Shown: positions 12,901 through 24,900 of the stretch, piece after piece
How the letters are laid out: each line of letters starts with the position of its first letter
How positions within the stretch are numbered: position 1 is the first letter of the stretch
Assembly: GCA_007570785.1 (NCBI GenBank)
Contig: ML662465.1
Location: 1,254,957 to 1,318,956 of the forward strand
Direction: 5' to 3'
Length of the DNA: 64,000 nucleotides
DNA from: Antilocapra americana
Lineage: Eukaryota > Chordata > Mammalia > Artiodactyla > Antilocapridae
Made by a program: the position numbers and the translations under genes
The notes under the pieces: model-generated
Database searches by the model: none
What the model was told of the DNA's origin: nothing
Seen by the model: the letters and a program-made list of their open reading frames with translations, nothing else

Positions 12901-15900
12901 GACGGGTGGCAAAATTTAGATGACAGGTTGTAGCTTCAGGTCCTGCGGGAGCAAGGAGAAGGTTCCCAGTGTCACGCATGTTGTAGATCGGTAAATGCGA
13001 TGGGTGGAATTCTTTCCTCCCGTGCAAGTAGGTTTAGTGCTGATGTAGTCTGACCTTAACCTTTGACATTGTGTTTTCTCTCTGTTCGCAGGCACGCTCA
13101 GTCCCTGGCTGCCCTGCAGGCGTACTCTCACTGGCTAGCACAGTACTGCAGCGAGGCGCATCGGCAGAATACCCAGCAGTTCGTCTCGCTCATCTCCACC
13201 ACCATGGATGCAGTCACACCTCTCATCACCACCAAGGTCTTGAAACAGCAAAGGCTGCATCTCTTCTCTAACTCCCCGTCTGTCCTCCTCTTCATATACC
13301 CATTTATAAATGCCACATAATGTGAGACCCGGTTCTTACCGCTCGGATACAGCTATGTGCCATTTCACGTTCCTTTTCAGTTCTACTCCATATAAATTCA
13401 AATATGCCTAGTTTTTCAGTTCTCTAAATCACCCACAAATACATACTCATTGTCTAAAAGTAAAAAACTATTCGAATGTATAGGCTAAAATATGGTACTC
13501 TTTAATTCCTTCCTCCAAAACATTTTACTTTCCAGGGTAGGCGCTGTCAACCGTTTGTTGTGTATCCTTCAGAGTTTTTCTTGTTCTCATATACATAAGA
13601 AAACGTTTGTAGACAGCTGGAGATAATTCAGTGTCTTCTTTTGTGTAAGTGTGCCTTGGAGACCTTTCATGTGTCAGACAAAGGCAGTTTGTGAAACTGA
13701 CCAGTGCTGTTCCGCGGTGGGGGTGTCTGATAGCTCTCCTGTTGATGGACATTAGATCCTTGTATGTACATCCTGTAGGATAGGCTCCTAGAAGTATCAT
13801 TGCTGGGTCTAAGGTTCTATCCATGTAAAATGTGATAGAGTCTAAGGAAATCACCAATTTATATTACTAAAGCATACAGATACTTCTTTTCCTTTTTTCT
13901 TTTTCTGGTAGTTTTAGTCACATATGGCTTTCTGTACCACTATTAACAGAACAATGTGTTTTCTGTAAATTTTTGTTGTGTTGATTTATAACTGTAATTT
14001 ATAAATGAGTTAAGATAATCCTGTGAGGGGGTTGTTTCAGAATTCATCTATCGATCACTGATCTTTTAAATTGTGTTCATTTGTTAACAGTTCATTACAG
14101 ATAGTTTTGAAATGTGTGTACTCATGACTATAGCTTTATCCTTTTAGGTAATTTGCTTAGAATAAGTGGGGTTATAGGGTTGAAAGGTTAGGGATAGTTT
14201 TTGGTTTTAGGAAATTATGTAATTTTTTCTAGATTATTCTACACACCACTGGCTTTTTGGTGTGCTGTTGGACTGCAGCTTTACTAGCATCTGGCCCTGT
14301 TTTCAAAGTGTCTTCGCTTTTGCTAGATAATTTGAAAGGGAAGGATTGGTACTTAACCAAGGGTTTGACTAACCTGTTGAAGTGAAGGAAGTAGGCAAGC
14401 CTGGTGTGATTGATGGACTGCAGAATGGGGAGTTAAGAGAGATCTCAGCTTGACTAGAGTAAGAAGAGTCAGATGAACAATCCCTAGTTGTCTGAATGAT
14501 ATGCCAAGGAGTTTGCCATGTGGTTTAAATGCTGATGGGAGAGCCACTGTAGATTCATGAGCTGAGAAGTGACTGGGTTCAGAGATACTAGTGGCTGAGA
14601 ACTAGAAAATTAGAGACGGTGGTCTTGGCTTGAGGGCAGGAGCTATGGATGTGGCAGGGAAGAGGAAGCCTTGTTACTGGGCATCATTATAGGAACACTT
14701 CTTTGAGACAGAGTCTAGTTGATGTAATTTGGCATCAATCCCCGTATTCAGCTCATGGCTGCCTCATCAAGTTCTTCTAATACCAGTCTCACGGGAGGCA
14801 TCGTGAGCTGACAGGTCTTCTTCCCTCCCAAGGTCCAAGACAAGTTGCTGCTATCTGCGTGCCACTTACTGGTCTCACTGGCCACCACTGTGCGACCTGT
14901 CTTTCTGATCAGCATCCCTGCAGTGCAGAAAGTATTCAACAGGATCACTGATGCCTCTGCCCAGCGACTTGTCGATAAGGTGAGGCTCAGGGCTCCCCTG
15001 GGGTCCCCAGAGCCATGAAGCTCAGGCTCAGAGCGGCTGAGGAAGAATCGTCTAGCCTTTCGTCTTGTACTGAGAGCTTACAGGCCCTGCTAGCGTATAT
15101 GGATTTCTTACATGTATGACCCTGATGCAGCCTCAGTGCTCTCTGGTTATGCGCTTCCTTCCCGACACAGCATGCTGATTCAGACATAAAACCTTCCTCC
15201 CGACAGCCCTGGTGATTATGCTGCTTTGAGAGCTGGCAGTTTGGCTGGTGCTGGGAGAGTCCTCTTTGTATTCTTTGTGGTTTAAAACAGTCTGCTTTTA
15301 TTGTTAAATGTTTGTTTTCTTAGGGTTGAAACACTCCAGACAAGTATTTTGTCCTAAAATCCTCTGGGAGGCTCAGGCTAGAAGTTTAAAGCAATGAAAT
15401 GGGGGCGGGGTCACAGGGGAGTTAAAACAGTTACTTAAAAGTACCTGGACTGTGCTTCTGACTTGTCCCCAAGGGCACATTGAGTGTAAAAGACTCTCGA
15501 CAGCAGTGTTCTGAGTAGCTGCTCCGCGGAGGATATCAGGAGCGGGCAGCCGAGAGACAGGTTAGATTCAGCGTCGGTGATTTTTTCCCCTGTTGACACT
15601 TTGAGTAACGAATTAGAGGGGAAGTGCCAGCAGTAAGAGTGATGATTGAGACTGGCCTTCAGAGGTGCTGGGCCTAGATTTGGTGGTGTTTCTTCAGTTT
15701 TTCTCTCCTTCCTGGATGGTTCAAGGTGGACCCAAGTCCCAGGCCCAGGTTTTAAGAAAGGAGCCTGAGCGTGGCGTGTGCCGTTGGTGTCAGAGGTCAT
15801 GTCAGTTGCAGCCACTCTGCTGTCCACGTTGGCTGTACACCTCTGCTGGATGGATGCCCTTGGGTCTCTTCCAGGCTCAGGTGCTGGTGTGCCGAGCCCT

Positions 15901-18900
15901 GTCGAACATCCTGCTGCTTCCGTGGCCGAACCTCCCGGAGAGCGAGCAGCAGTGGCCCGCGCGCTCTATGAACCACGCCAGCCTCATCTCTGCGCTGTCT
16001 CGGGACTATCGCAGCCTGAAGCCCAGTGCTGTCACCCCACAGAGGAAGATGCCCCTGGATGACAGTAAGTGGCCCCAAGGCAGGGGCGGGAGATAGGTAG
16101 AGCTGGCATCATTCTTCCTTTGTAGCAGATGGGCTTTGCATCTCGGGCTCATGGGTGAATTCGTCTGCCCACCGTCACCCAGCCACAGAGTTGATTCAAG
16201 TAGTACCCTGCTTACCGTGGAATTCATTGAACACATCACCTGGACCTGTTCCCTGAATGCAGGGTGCCCGTCTCTTATTTAAAATGTCAGCACTAAGAAA
16301 TACATTTATTTGAAGACCCCATTTGATGGTGCCTTCTGGGGGTAAAAGCCCTTCAGTGACTGTCGATCCACCTCAGGTACTTACATAAGCAGTCAAGGCA
16401 GGTCACTTGTCCACACTGGGAATCAGGACTATTGACTGTTTTTAACCTTTCTCAGAATATAAATGTTTTAGAGGCTTTGAAAGAGCCTGGTATCTTCAAA
16501 AGTGATGGAGTTTGGTATCTTCAAGTTTGGTTGTTTATATTAAAGAAGGGAGAAAAAGAGAAGAGAGTTCAGTTGTTCCAAGTAGAAGGCATCAGATTTC
16601 TCTGAACAATCTTCCTGAAATAACAAATATTACAGAAATAGTTTGAAAATTGTCTATTTTCACAGTGAGAAAATAATAGAACATTATTGGATGATGTCAA
16701 CAAAAGTGCCTTGTGACATATTAGTAATACATACTCAACATTCTTTTTAAAGTACATTTACAATTAAGAATATTAACATAAGCTCATTATGCAAACATAC
16801 TAGAATGGTATACAGATGGAAAAGGGAACTCTTAAATTTCACCATTTTTAGTATTTTGGAAAGTAACCCTTTTAACTATTTTGTCATTGTCATCTGCTTT
16901 AGTAATACTCAATTATTTTAACAGCAAAAGCAAATTTATTCAGGAATAGCCAGAGGAATTGCAATTCTCAGGTTATGAGGACTATGGCAGACCATAGGCA
17001 AATTCACAGAGCTAGGAAGGGGCACTTGCTTTTATAGGGCAAAGGGAGGGGTTGAGAAAGTCTGTAATAACCAGAGTTCATTGAAAGAAGCTGGGAGTCC
17101 AAAGTATGAAGGCATCTCATTGGTTGGGCTGTTACAGTCTCTGGTGAGCTGGATTGTCTTCAGGAAGAAGAGGAGTGTTCTTTCTGCTGGATGAAGTGGG
17201 CAACTACCTGTTTGGAGTAATTGAGAATGCATGGTAGGGCATAACAGCTCCCCCTGCAGGCCTGTCTCGACTCCTGTTGTCAGTTCAGTTCAGTCATGTC
17301 CGGCTCTGTGACCCCATGGACGGCAGCATGCCATGCCTCCCTGTCCACCACCAGCTCCCGGAGTTTACCCAAGCCCATGTCCATTGAGTCAGTGATGCCA
17401 TCCAACCATCTCATCCTCTGTTGTCCTCCTCTTCTCCCACCTTCAATCTTTTGAGCATCAGGGTCTTTTCAAATGGTCAGCTCTTCACATGAGGTGGCCA
17501 AAGAATTGGAGTTTCAACATCAGTCCTTCCAATGAACACTCAGGACTGATCTCCTTTAGGATGGACTGGTTGGATCTCCTTGCAGTCCAAGGGACTCTCA
17601 AGAGTCTTCTCCAACACCACAGTTCAAAAGCATCAATTCTTCTGCTCTTAGCTTTCGTTATAGTCCAACTCTCACATGCATACATGACTACTGGAAAAAC
17701 CATAGCCTTGACTAGACAGACCCTGTTGGCAAAGTAATGTCTCTGCTTTTTAGTATGCTGTCTAGCTTGGTCATAACTTTCCTGCCAAGGAGCAAGCGTC
17801 TTTTAATTTCATGGCTGCAGCCACCACCTGCAGTGATTTTGGAGCCCCAGAAAAATGAAAGTCAGCCACTGTTTCCACTGTTTCCCCATCTATTTGCCGT
17901 GAAGTGATGGGACCAGATGCCATGATCTTAGTTTTCTGAATGTTGAGTTTTAAGCCAACTTTTTCTCTCTCCTCTTTCACTTTCATCAAGAGGCTCTTTA
18001 CTTCTTCTTCACTTTCTGCCATAAGGGTGGTGTCATCTGCATATCTGAGGTTATTGATATTTCTTCTGGCAATCTTGATTCCAGCTCGTGCTTCCTCCAG
18101 CCCATCATTTGTCATGCTGTACTCTGCATATAAATTCAATAAGCAGGATAACAATATACAGCCTTGACATACTCCTTTTCCTATTTTGAACCAGTCTGTT
18201 CCATGTCAGGTTCTAACTGTTGCTTCCTGACCTGCATACAGGTTTCTCAAGAGGCAGGTCAGGTGGTCTGGTATTTCCATCTCTTTTAGAATTTTCCACA
18301 GTTTATTGTGATCTACACTGTCAAACGCTTTGGCATACTTTTGGAATGCAAAAGTAGGAAGTCAAGAAACATCTAGAATAGCAGGCAAATTTGGCCTTGG
18401 AGTACAGAATGAAGCAGAGTAAAAGGCTAATAGAGTTTTGCCAAGAGAACGCACTGGTCATAGCAAACACTGTCTTCCAACAATACAAGAGAAGACTCTA
18501 CACATGGACATCACCAGATGGTCAACCCTGAAGTTAGATTAATTATGTTCTTTGCAGCCAAAGGTGGAGAAGCTCTATACAGTCAGCAAAAACAAGACCG
18601 GGAGCTGACTGTGACTCAGATCATGAATTCTTACTGCCAAATTCAGACTTAAATTGAAGAAAGTAGGGAAAACCACTAGACCATTCAGATATGACGTAAA
18701 TCAGATCCCTTATGATTATACAGTGGAAGTGACAAATAGATTTAAGGAACTAGATCTGGTAGACAGAGTACCTGATGAACCATGAATGGAGGTTTGTGAC
18801 ATTGTACAGGAGGCAGGAATCAAGACCATCCCCAAGAAAAAGAAATGCTGAAAAGCGAAGTGGCTGTCTGAGGAGGCCTTACAAATTGCTGTGAAAAGAA

Positions 18901-21900
18901 GAGAAGCGAAAAGAAAAGGAGAAAAGGAAAGGCTCCTGTTGTAGTTAAGGTTTATTATAATTCCCTGTTGTCGTCCCTTTTCTATTTGTAAAAATATTTT
19001 ATAGTTACATAGCTGTATAAGAATGGCTGGCTTAATAAGGGCATAGTGTGTGCTAGGCTCTTGCTTTGGTGATCTTATATCCTTATCACCTTTCTGGCTG
19101 TGCCAGCATCAACCTTCAAAGTCTGGTGTTTGTCTAATCCTGGTTCTAAGTGTTTTACATTCAGTAATTCATTGAATTCTAAGATCAGCTTTATGAGTTA
19201 GGTACTGTTAATTATCCTGCTTTTATCCATGAGGAAATCAGGGTATGTGAAGATTAAGTAATCTGCCCAGGGATTACTTACAGCTACTGTGGAATCAAGT
19301 TTTTATAGTGTAATGGTCTTCTTTTCTCACTTTATCTTACATGTACTTATATCAGGTATAGGCTAAGTTAATGCTGTGTGATGACAGACAACCCCCAAAG
19401 CTTAGTGGCTTAATGCAGGGAAAACACTTATTTCTTGCTCATACTACATGTCCAGCTTGGGTCAGGGGTTTGTAGGGGTTGTACTTCTGCTCACTCAGGG
19501 ACCCAGGCTGGTGATGGCCCTGTTGCTGTCAGTGTTCACCCTGGGAAAGGAGTGTGGTGAATTGTGTGGTGTTCCTAAAGCTCTCACCTAGACACAATGC
19601 TTATCATTTCCTCTCCCATCTCATTGGCCAGAGTGAATGATTATAGGGTCAGGGCTTAGCTCCAGAGGAGGGTGGGAAGGGTAATGCCACCATGTGAGGA
19701 AATACATGCTGAGCGAGCGTAATGAAAAACCATAGGTAACATTTGTTGAGTGTGTACCGTGTCCCAGACATTGGGCTGAGAACTTTATGTACGTTATTTC
19801 ATCTAGCTTTCCCCTCCTTCTACAAGTGATGAATGAAGGTCTGGAAAGATTTTCCAACTTTATACTTTGAGAAGTTTCCAAATCTACAGAATAGTTACAA
19901 GATTGAGAAAATGAGCAACTCTCTTTCACCAGCATTCACCAGTTGTTACTATTTTGCCACACTTTTGTTCTCCCCAACCTCACGCACACTTTTTCTTTTT
20001 AACTGAGCCATTTAAAGGAAGTTGCTGACATCGACACTTTATCCCTGAATACTGTGTTTTTGAGAACAAGATATTCTCTTATGTCACCAGAGCACCCCAG
20101 CTGAGGAACATTGTTAGAGTAATGTCTTTTAACATATAGATCACATTTAAAATTTCCCTAGTTGTTATCAAAATGTCCTTTTTGCTTTTTAAAAGGGTTA
20201 TCTTCAAGAATCATGAGTTATATTTAGTTGTCACATCTCTTTAGTCTCTAAAAAGAGAAATGTTTCTAGTTTTTTTTTTTTTTTAATGACATTGGCATTT
20301 TTAAAGCGTCTAGACCTGTTTCTTGTGGAATGTTCCATACTCTTGTTTCTTCTGATTGTTTCCAGCAGTTTTTGGCAGGAGTACCACCTAGGTAGAGACT
20401 TGTATTTCTACTGCATTGCTTCTGTTTGTCTCATTATTGCCGACGCTCAGTGTGGTCACCAACTTCAGGCTGCGTCAGCCAGTCTCTCCACTGTAAAGGC
20501 AGCCCTCCCTGCTCTCCACCTCTACCCCTGGCCTGGCACGCATAAGTTTCTCTGGATCACAGAGAAAGTGGTGGTGTTGGGAATCAGATTTGGGAATCTG
20601 AATGGTTCCAGATCCATCGCTTATCACCACATTGTCCTTGTCTTCCTTGAAAGCATTCTCTTTAATGGTTTTATATCATTGTATCCTGTGGAGTACCCAT
20701 GTACATATTTCCTACTTTTGCATATTTAGTCCATTTTCCAATTACTGCCCAATTGAATGGAACTTTTAGTCTTCCACTTGCACATTTTTGTAAATAAATC
20801 TTGGTTCTTGTAAGTTTCCTTACACAGCAGATTTTGGTCATTCTCTTGACTCTGTTGGCTTTTGCCCCTGACTGCCTTCCCTGTGCCTGGTGTGTCACTG
20901 GGGTGGCGTCTCCCCAGCGCAGTTTTCTGCCTCCATGAGTGCTGAGCCATGCTGGGAGTGAGCAGCTCCTTCAGGAGTGCTGGTGCCTTTCCTTTGGTTT
21001 CGGACGCCCAGGGACCTGGCCTGTGGTAGCCATTGTTCTTTTTCATGCCCAGTCCCGTGAGGGAGGTGGCATTTTCAGATAAGGAAATCAAGTTTCAGAA
21101 TAAGCAGAGTCAGGAGCCAAAACTGGTTCCACCCACCTCTAAAGCCCAGATTCTTTCTGTTGTTCCCTTCCCTGAAGCTGCTGTGGTGCCCAGAGGCTGC
21201 TGGGCTCCTGGGGTCAGGGCCACCTAGTGAGCCTTGCCAGGTGGAGGCTGGTGCTCAGCCCAGCTCTGGTTCCTCTCCTGGAGCTCCACCAGAATCAGGT
21301 CTGCCAGATTCAGGCTGCCCAGGGGGCGCCTCTTAAGGCAGCTGATGGGAAGAGAAACCCCACTGGAGCTGGGGAATGGTGACAGCTTCCCTGTGCTGAA
21401 TCTCCTGATACGCCAGGCGCTTTGCTGGAATCACTCTGAAGCTCATCTCTAATCCTCACAGCAGCCTCGCAGAGCTGGGGGCTGTTGGCCCACCCTGGCT
21501 TGCTGATGAGGATCCTTCCCCCGGTGGAGCCGTGTTGACCATGTGCAGTTCACATCCAGGCCCCCATACTCTGTCTTCTGAGAGCCTGCCTGTTTGCTGG
21601 CCACACTGCCTCGTTTTCCCCTGTGTGTTGTGTGGAGTCATCAGTGAGCTCTTACTCAGGGGAGTGTTAGAAGTATGTATTGTCAGTAACATATAGTACA
21701 ATACAGAACATATATTACAATATATATAATCCAGTATGTGTCCGTATATGCATGCTCAGTTGCTTCAGTCATGTCCAGCTCCTTGCAACTCTGTGGACTG
21801 TAGCCCGCCAGGCTTCTCTGTTTATGAGATTGTCCAGGCAAGAACCCTGGAGTGGGTTGCCATGCCCTCCTCCTCTTAACCCAGGAATTGAACCGTGTCT

Positions 21901-24900
21901 CCTGCATCTCCTGCATTGCAGGCAGGTTCTTTGCCACTAGTGCCACCTGGAAAGCCCCATAATGCAGTGTGATAACAGTAGTTATATGCATTTTCAGCCC
22001 CAAGAGACCAAGGTTTGATCAGGCAGCCGTAGGTGTGCTCAGCAGGTGCTTGTGTGGGTTATCGGGCTGCAATCATATCGGGAGGTGAAGAGGAGGGTTT
22101 GATCTGCAGGTGTCCATTTCCACCTGTGACCTTATGACCCTCACATCCTCACTAGTCTGTTCACCGTCCTAGAGTTTCAAGTCCAAGACACTAAACTCAA
22201 AGAACATTTCATCTTCTCTGTGGAAATGTTTCATGTGACAAGAGGCAGAATAGACACTGCTCAAGACACTGAACAGGCTGGCTGGCAGGCAGTTGGAGTC
22301 CTGAAAGTAAAGAGGGAATAAAGATGATGAAGATATAGGGAGATCCAGAGAGAGATTGAGAACTCAGTCAAGAGAGGCTTCTGGGTGACTGTCCTTCGAA
22401 GAAAGACCTTTGCAGATTTCTTCCCCTTCTTGGTGTTCCCTCTTCCTCTGCTTTCCTCCTCAGACAAGTCATAACTTGCAGTTCACTCTTGGTTTGCAGC
22501 CAAAGTGATCATCCACCAGACACTCAGTGTCTTAGAAGACATCGTGGAGAATATCTCTGGGGAATCCACCAAGTCCCGGCAGATCTGCTATCAGTCGCTG
22601 CAGGAATCTGTTCAGGTCTCCCTGGCCCTCTTTCCAGCTTTCATCCATCAGTCAGGTAGGAGCTGGCTGCGGGCCCCCCTGCCGGGTGGTGCTGACAGAA
22701 CCAAGTCCTGCCTAGCTCTGTAGGGTGGGCTGAGGGCGGTGACGTCATGAGGTGCTGAGTCACTTGGGAGCATATCAGCAGATGGGGTGTTATTCCAGGG
22801 CTGACACCGAACTTTTTCTGAGCGTTCCACTTATTTATTACACGGCAAGGTGGGTTTTGCTGAGATGCTAACCCTCCCCACACTGTCACCATCGCTCAGA
22901 GATGCTCTCTCTGGGTCTCTGGGTCTGCTGGCCTGGTTCTCCTGAGCATTGACCGTGGCCCTGTTAGACTTGTGAGCGAAATATCAGGGCTTCTCAGTCA
23001 GCAGATCCTCACTAATTGCCCCCGAGTGTATGTGGTTGAAGCTGGAACATACTGTACAATGATTTTGGAGATCTGAAAGTGGAGCCACACTAAATGTAAC
23101 CAGTATTTTCAGCAAGCAGTTAGTCCATTTAATGGCCCAGGGCATGCAATCAGAAGTACACCATTATCCACTTTCAGCCACTTGACCCTGGACCCAGCTG
23201 CAGAGAGAAGTAGCTGAAACCCTCAGGTGCTGACCCAGTTCAGTAGTTGGCATCTGCGAGCACCAGATGACCCAGCCACAGTGAGCGCTCTGCACAGAGC
23301 TGGAGCTGGGCAGTGAGGGTGGCTTCAAGATGACCTTCATTCCCTACCCTGAGCCATTGGGCGGAGTTGCCTGTACCAGGGCTGCTTCCTCAGCATGTCC
23401 TTAATCATCTTCCACTTTCTGTCATTGGCCCTGATGGTCCTGGCTGCACTGTCCCCAGCAGGAAGCCTTAGGGGGAGAGGGGACAGTACAGATCGCAGAA
23501 GGAAGTGCATCTGGCCAGGGGCTGCTCTTCACGCCTGCGTGTGTGCCTCTGACCCTCGCTTTGTCCCTTTATCCAGACGTGACTGATGAAATGCTGAGCT
23601 TCTTCCTTACTCTGTTTCGAGGCCTTAGAGTCCAGATGGGCGTGCCTTTCACTGAGCAGATCATACAGACTTTCCTCAATATGTTTACCAGGTAACCACT
23701 GACCCGCTTGCTATCCATGGTTTTCAGGCTCCACATGAGAAGTGGTGGGACCTTTTACTCCCTTTCTTCACTTGCTATGTGTTGCTCCCAGAGAACCATT
23801 TCCTTGGCTATGGTGTGCTTTCTCTTGCCTTCAGAGAACAGTTGGCTGAGAGCATCCTCCACGAAGGCAGTACTGGCTGCCGGGTGGTCGAGAAGTTCCT
23901 GAAGATCCTGCAGGTGGTGGTCCAGGAGCCTGGCCAGGTGTTCAAGCCCTTCCTCCCCAGCATCATCGCTCTGTGCATGGAGCAGGTGTACCCCATCATT
24001 GCCGAGGTACAAGGGGCTGGGTGGTCTCCCATGCTGCCTGTGACTGGGGAGGGAATGAGATATTGAGGAACAGGTGTTGTGTTTTAAAGCGAATTTATTA
24101 GTTATTTTATTTTTCTCATAATATTTCTGAGAATGCTCCTAGCTTGGTACACTGGTTGAATTAATTAGAGCTAATCTGTTATAAGCATAGCAGGTTCATT
24201 GTCACAAGGTTGCTTGATTGGTAAGATCAGCCTCCATTGGGAAATAGTTTATAACTTTAGGTGAATATGTGGTTTTCTCCAGCAGATATAACAAACATTA
24301 TAATAACAAAATTTTATAAGATTTTCCTATTAAGAACTTTCATAATCTCAAGCATACAAAACAAGTTCCTAGAACCATTCAAGGTTTTCATCATTAGAAA
24401 GCTCTTTGTCCTTCTTAGAAAACAGCCACTCAGCATGACCAAATTCAGAATCAGTATATTTTTAACTGAAGTTTTCTGTGATAGTTTCGTAAACAAGGGC
24501 TAACCTTTCTAACTGCCCAAGCTAAGGCGTAAGTGAGTCCAGTTGCTTTGTGTCATTAAACACATCTTGGCCCTATGAAGGTCCCTGTCATGGAAGCTGG
24601 TGCCTCCTGGTCTTGATTTCAGTCAAGGCTGGATTAAATAGATCTGGGCCTTATAGTGTTGACTTCTGCCAAGACTCCACAACTTGGAGATTTTTAGATA
24701 AATTGGAAAATTATTGCTGAGCCTGCCTCCCTCTCCTCCTCCTTCTGCTGCTGGTGAAAGAGGAGACAGACTCAGAAAGCAGTTAGCACCAGAAGCTGCC
24801 TCCACCATGAGGGGCCGCCTCTACTTGGAGGCCCTCTCATGCTGCTTTTGGTGGTTTCTAAGTGGATTTTAAACTCCTTTTCTATAGAGGGCAGAACCTC

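Larger units (their letters stand above)
7826..13091 (+). other. XPO6: XPO6 intron with L1, SINE and BovB insertions
   Basis: A 5.3 kb intron. Unassigned intronic stretches with no gene are 7860-8480, 8760-9340, 10190-10969 and 12565-13091. The rest is retroelement sequence listed separately. Confidence 0.8.
16065..22499 (+). other. XPO6: XPO6 intron, largest in window
   Basis: A 6.4 kb intron carrying the inverted BovB, MIR-like and old L1-like remnants and a Bov-tA. 16065-17270, 20270-21725 and 21970-22499 contain no gene and no repeat I can name with confidence. Confidence 0.8.

Noticed and set aside
22460..22499. Alternative XPO6 acceptor ending at 22463
   Set aside because: It would add residues absent from the family, while the AG at 22498-22499 restores the exact protein and phase.
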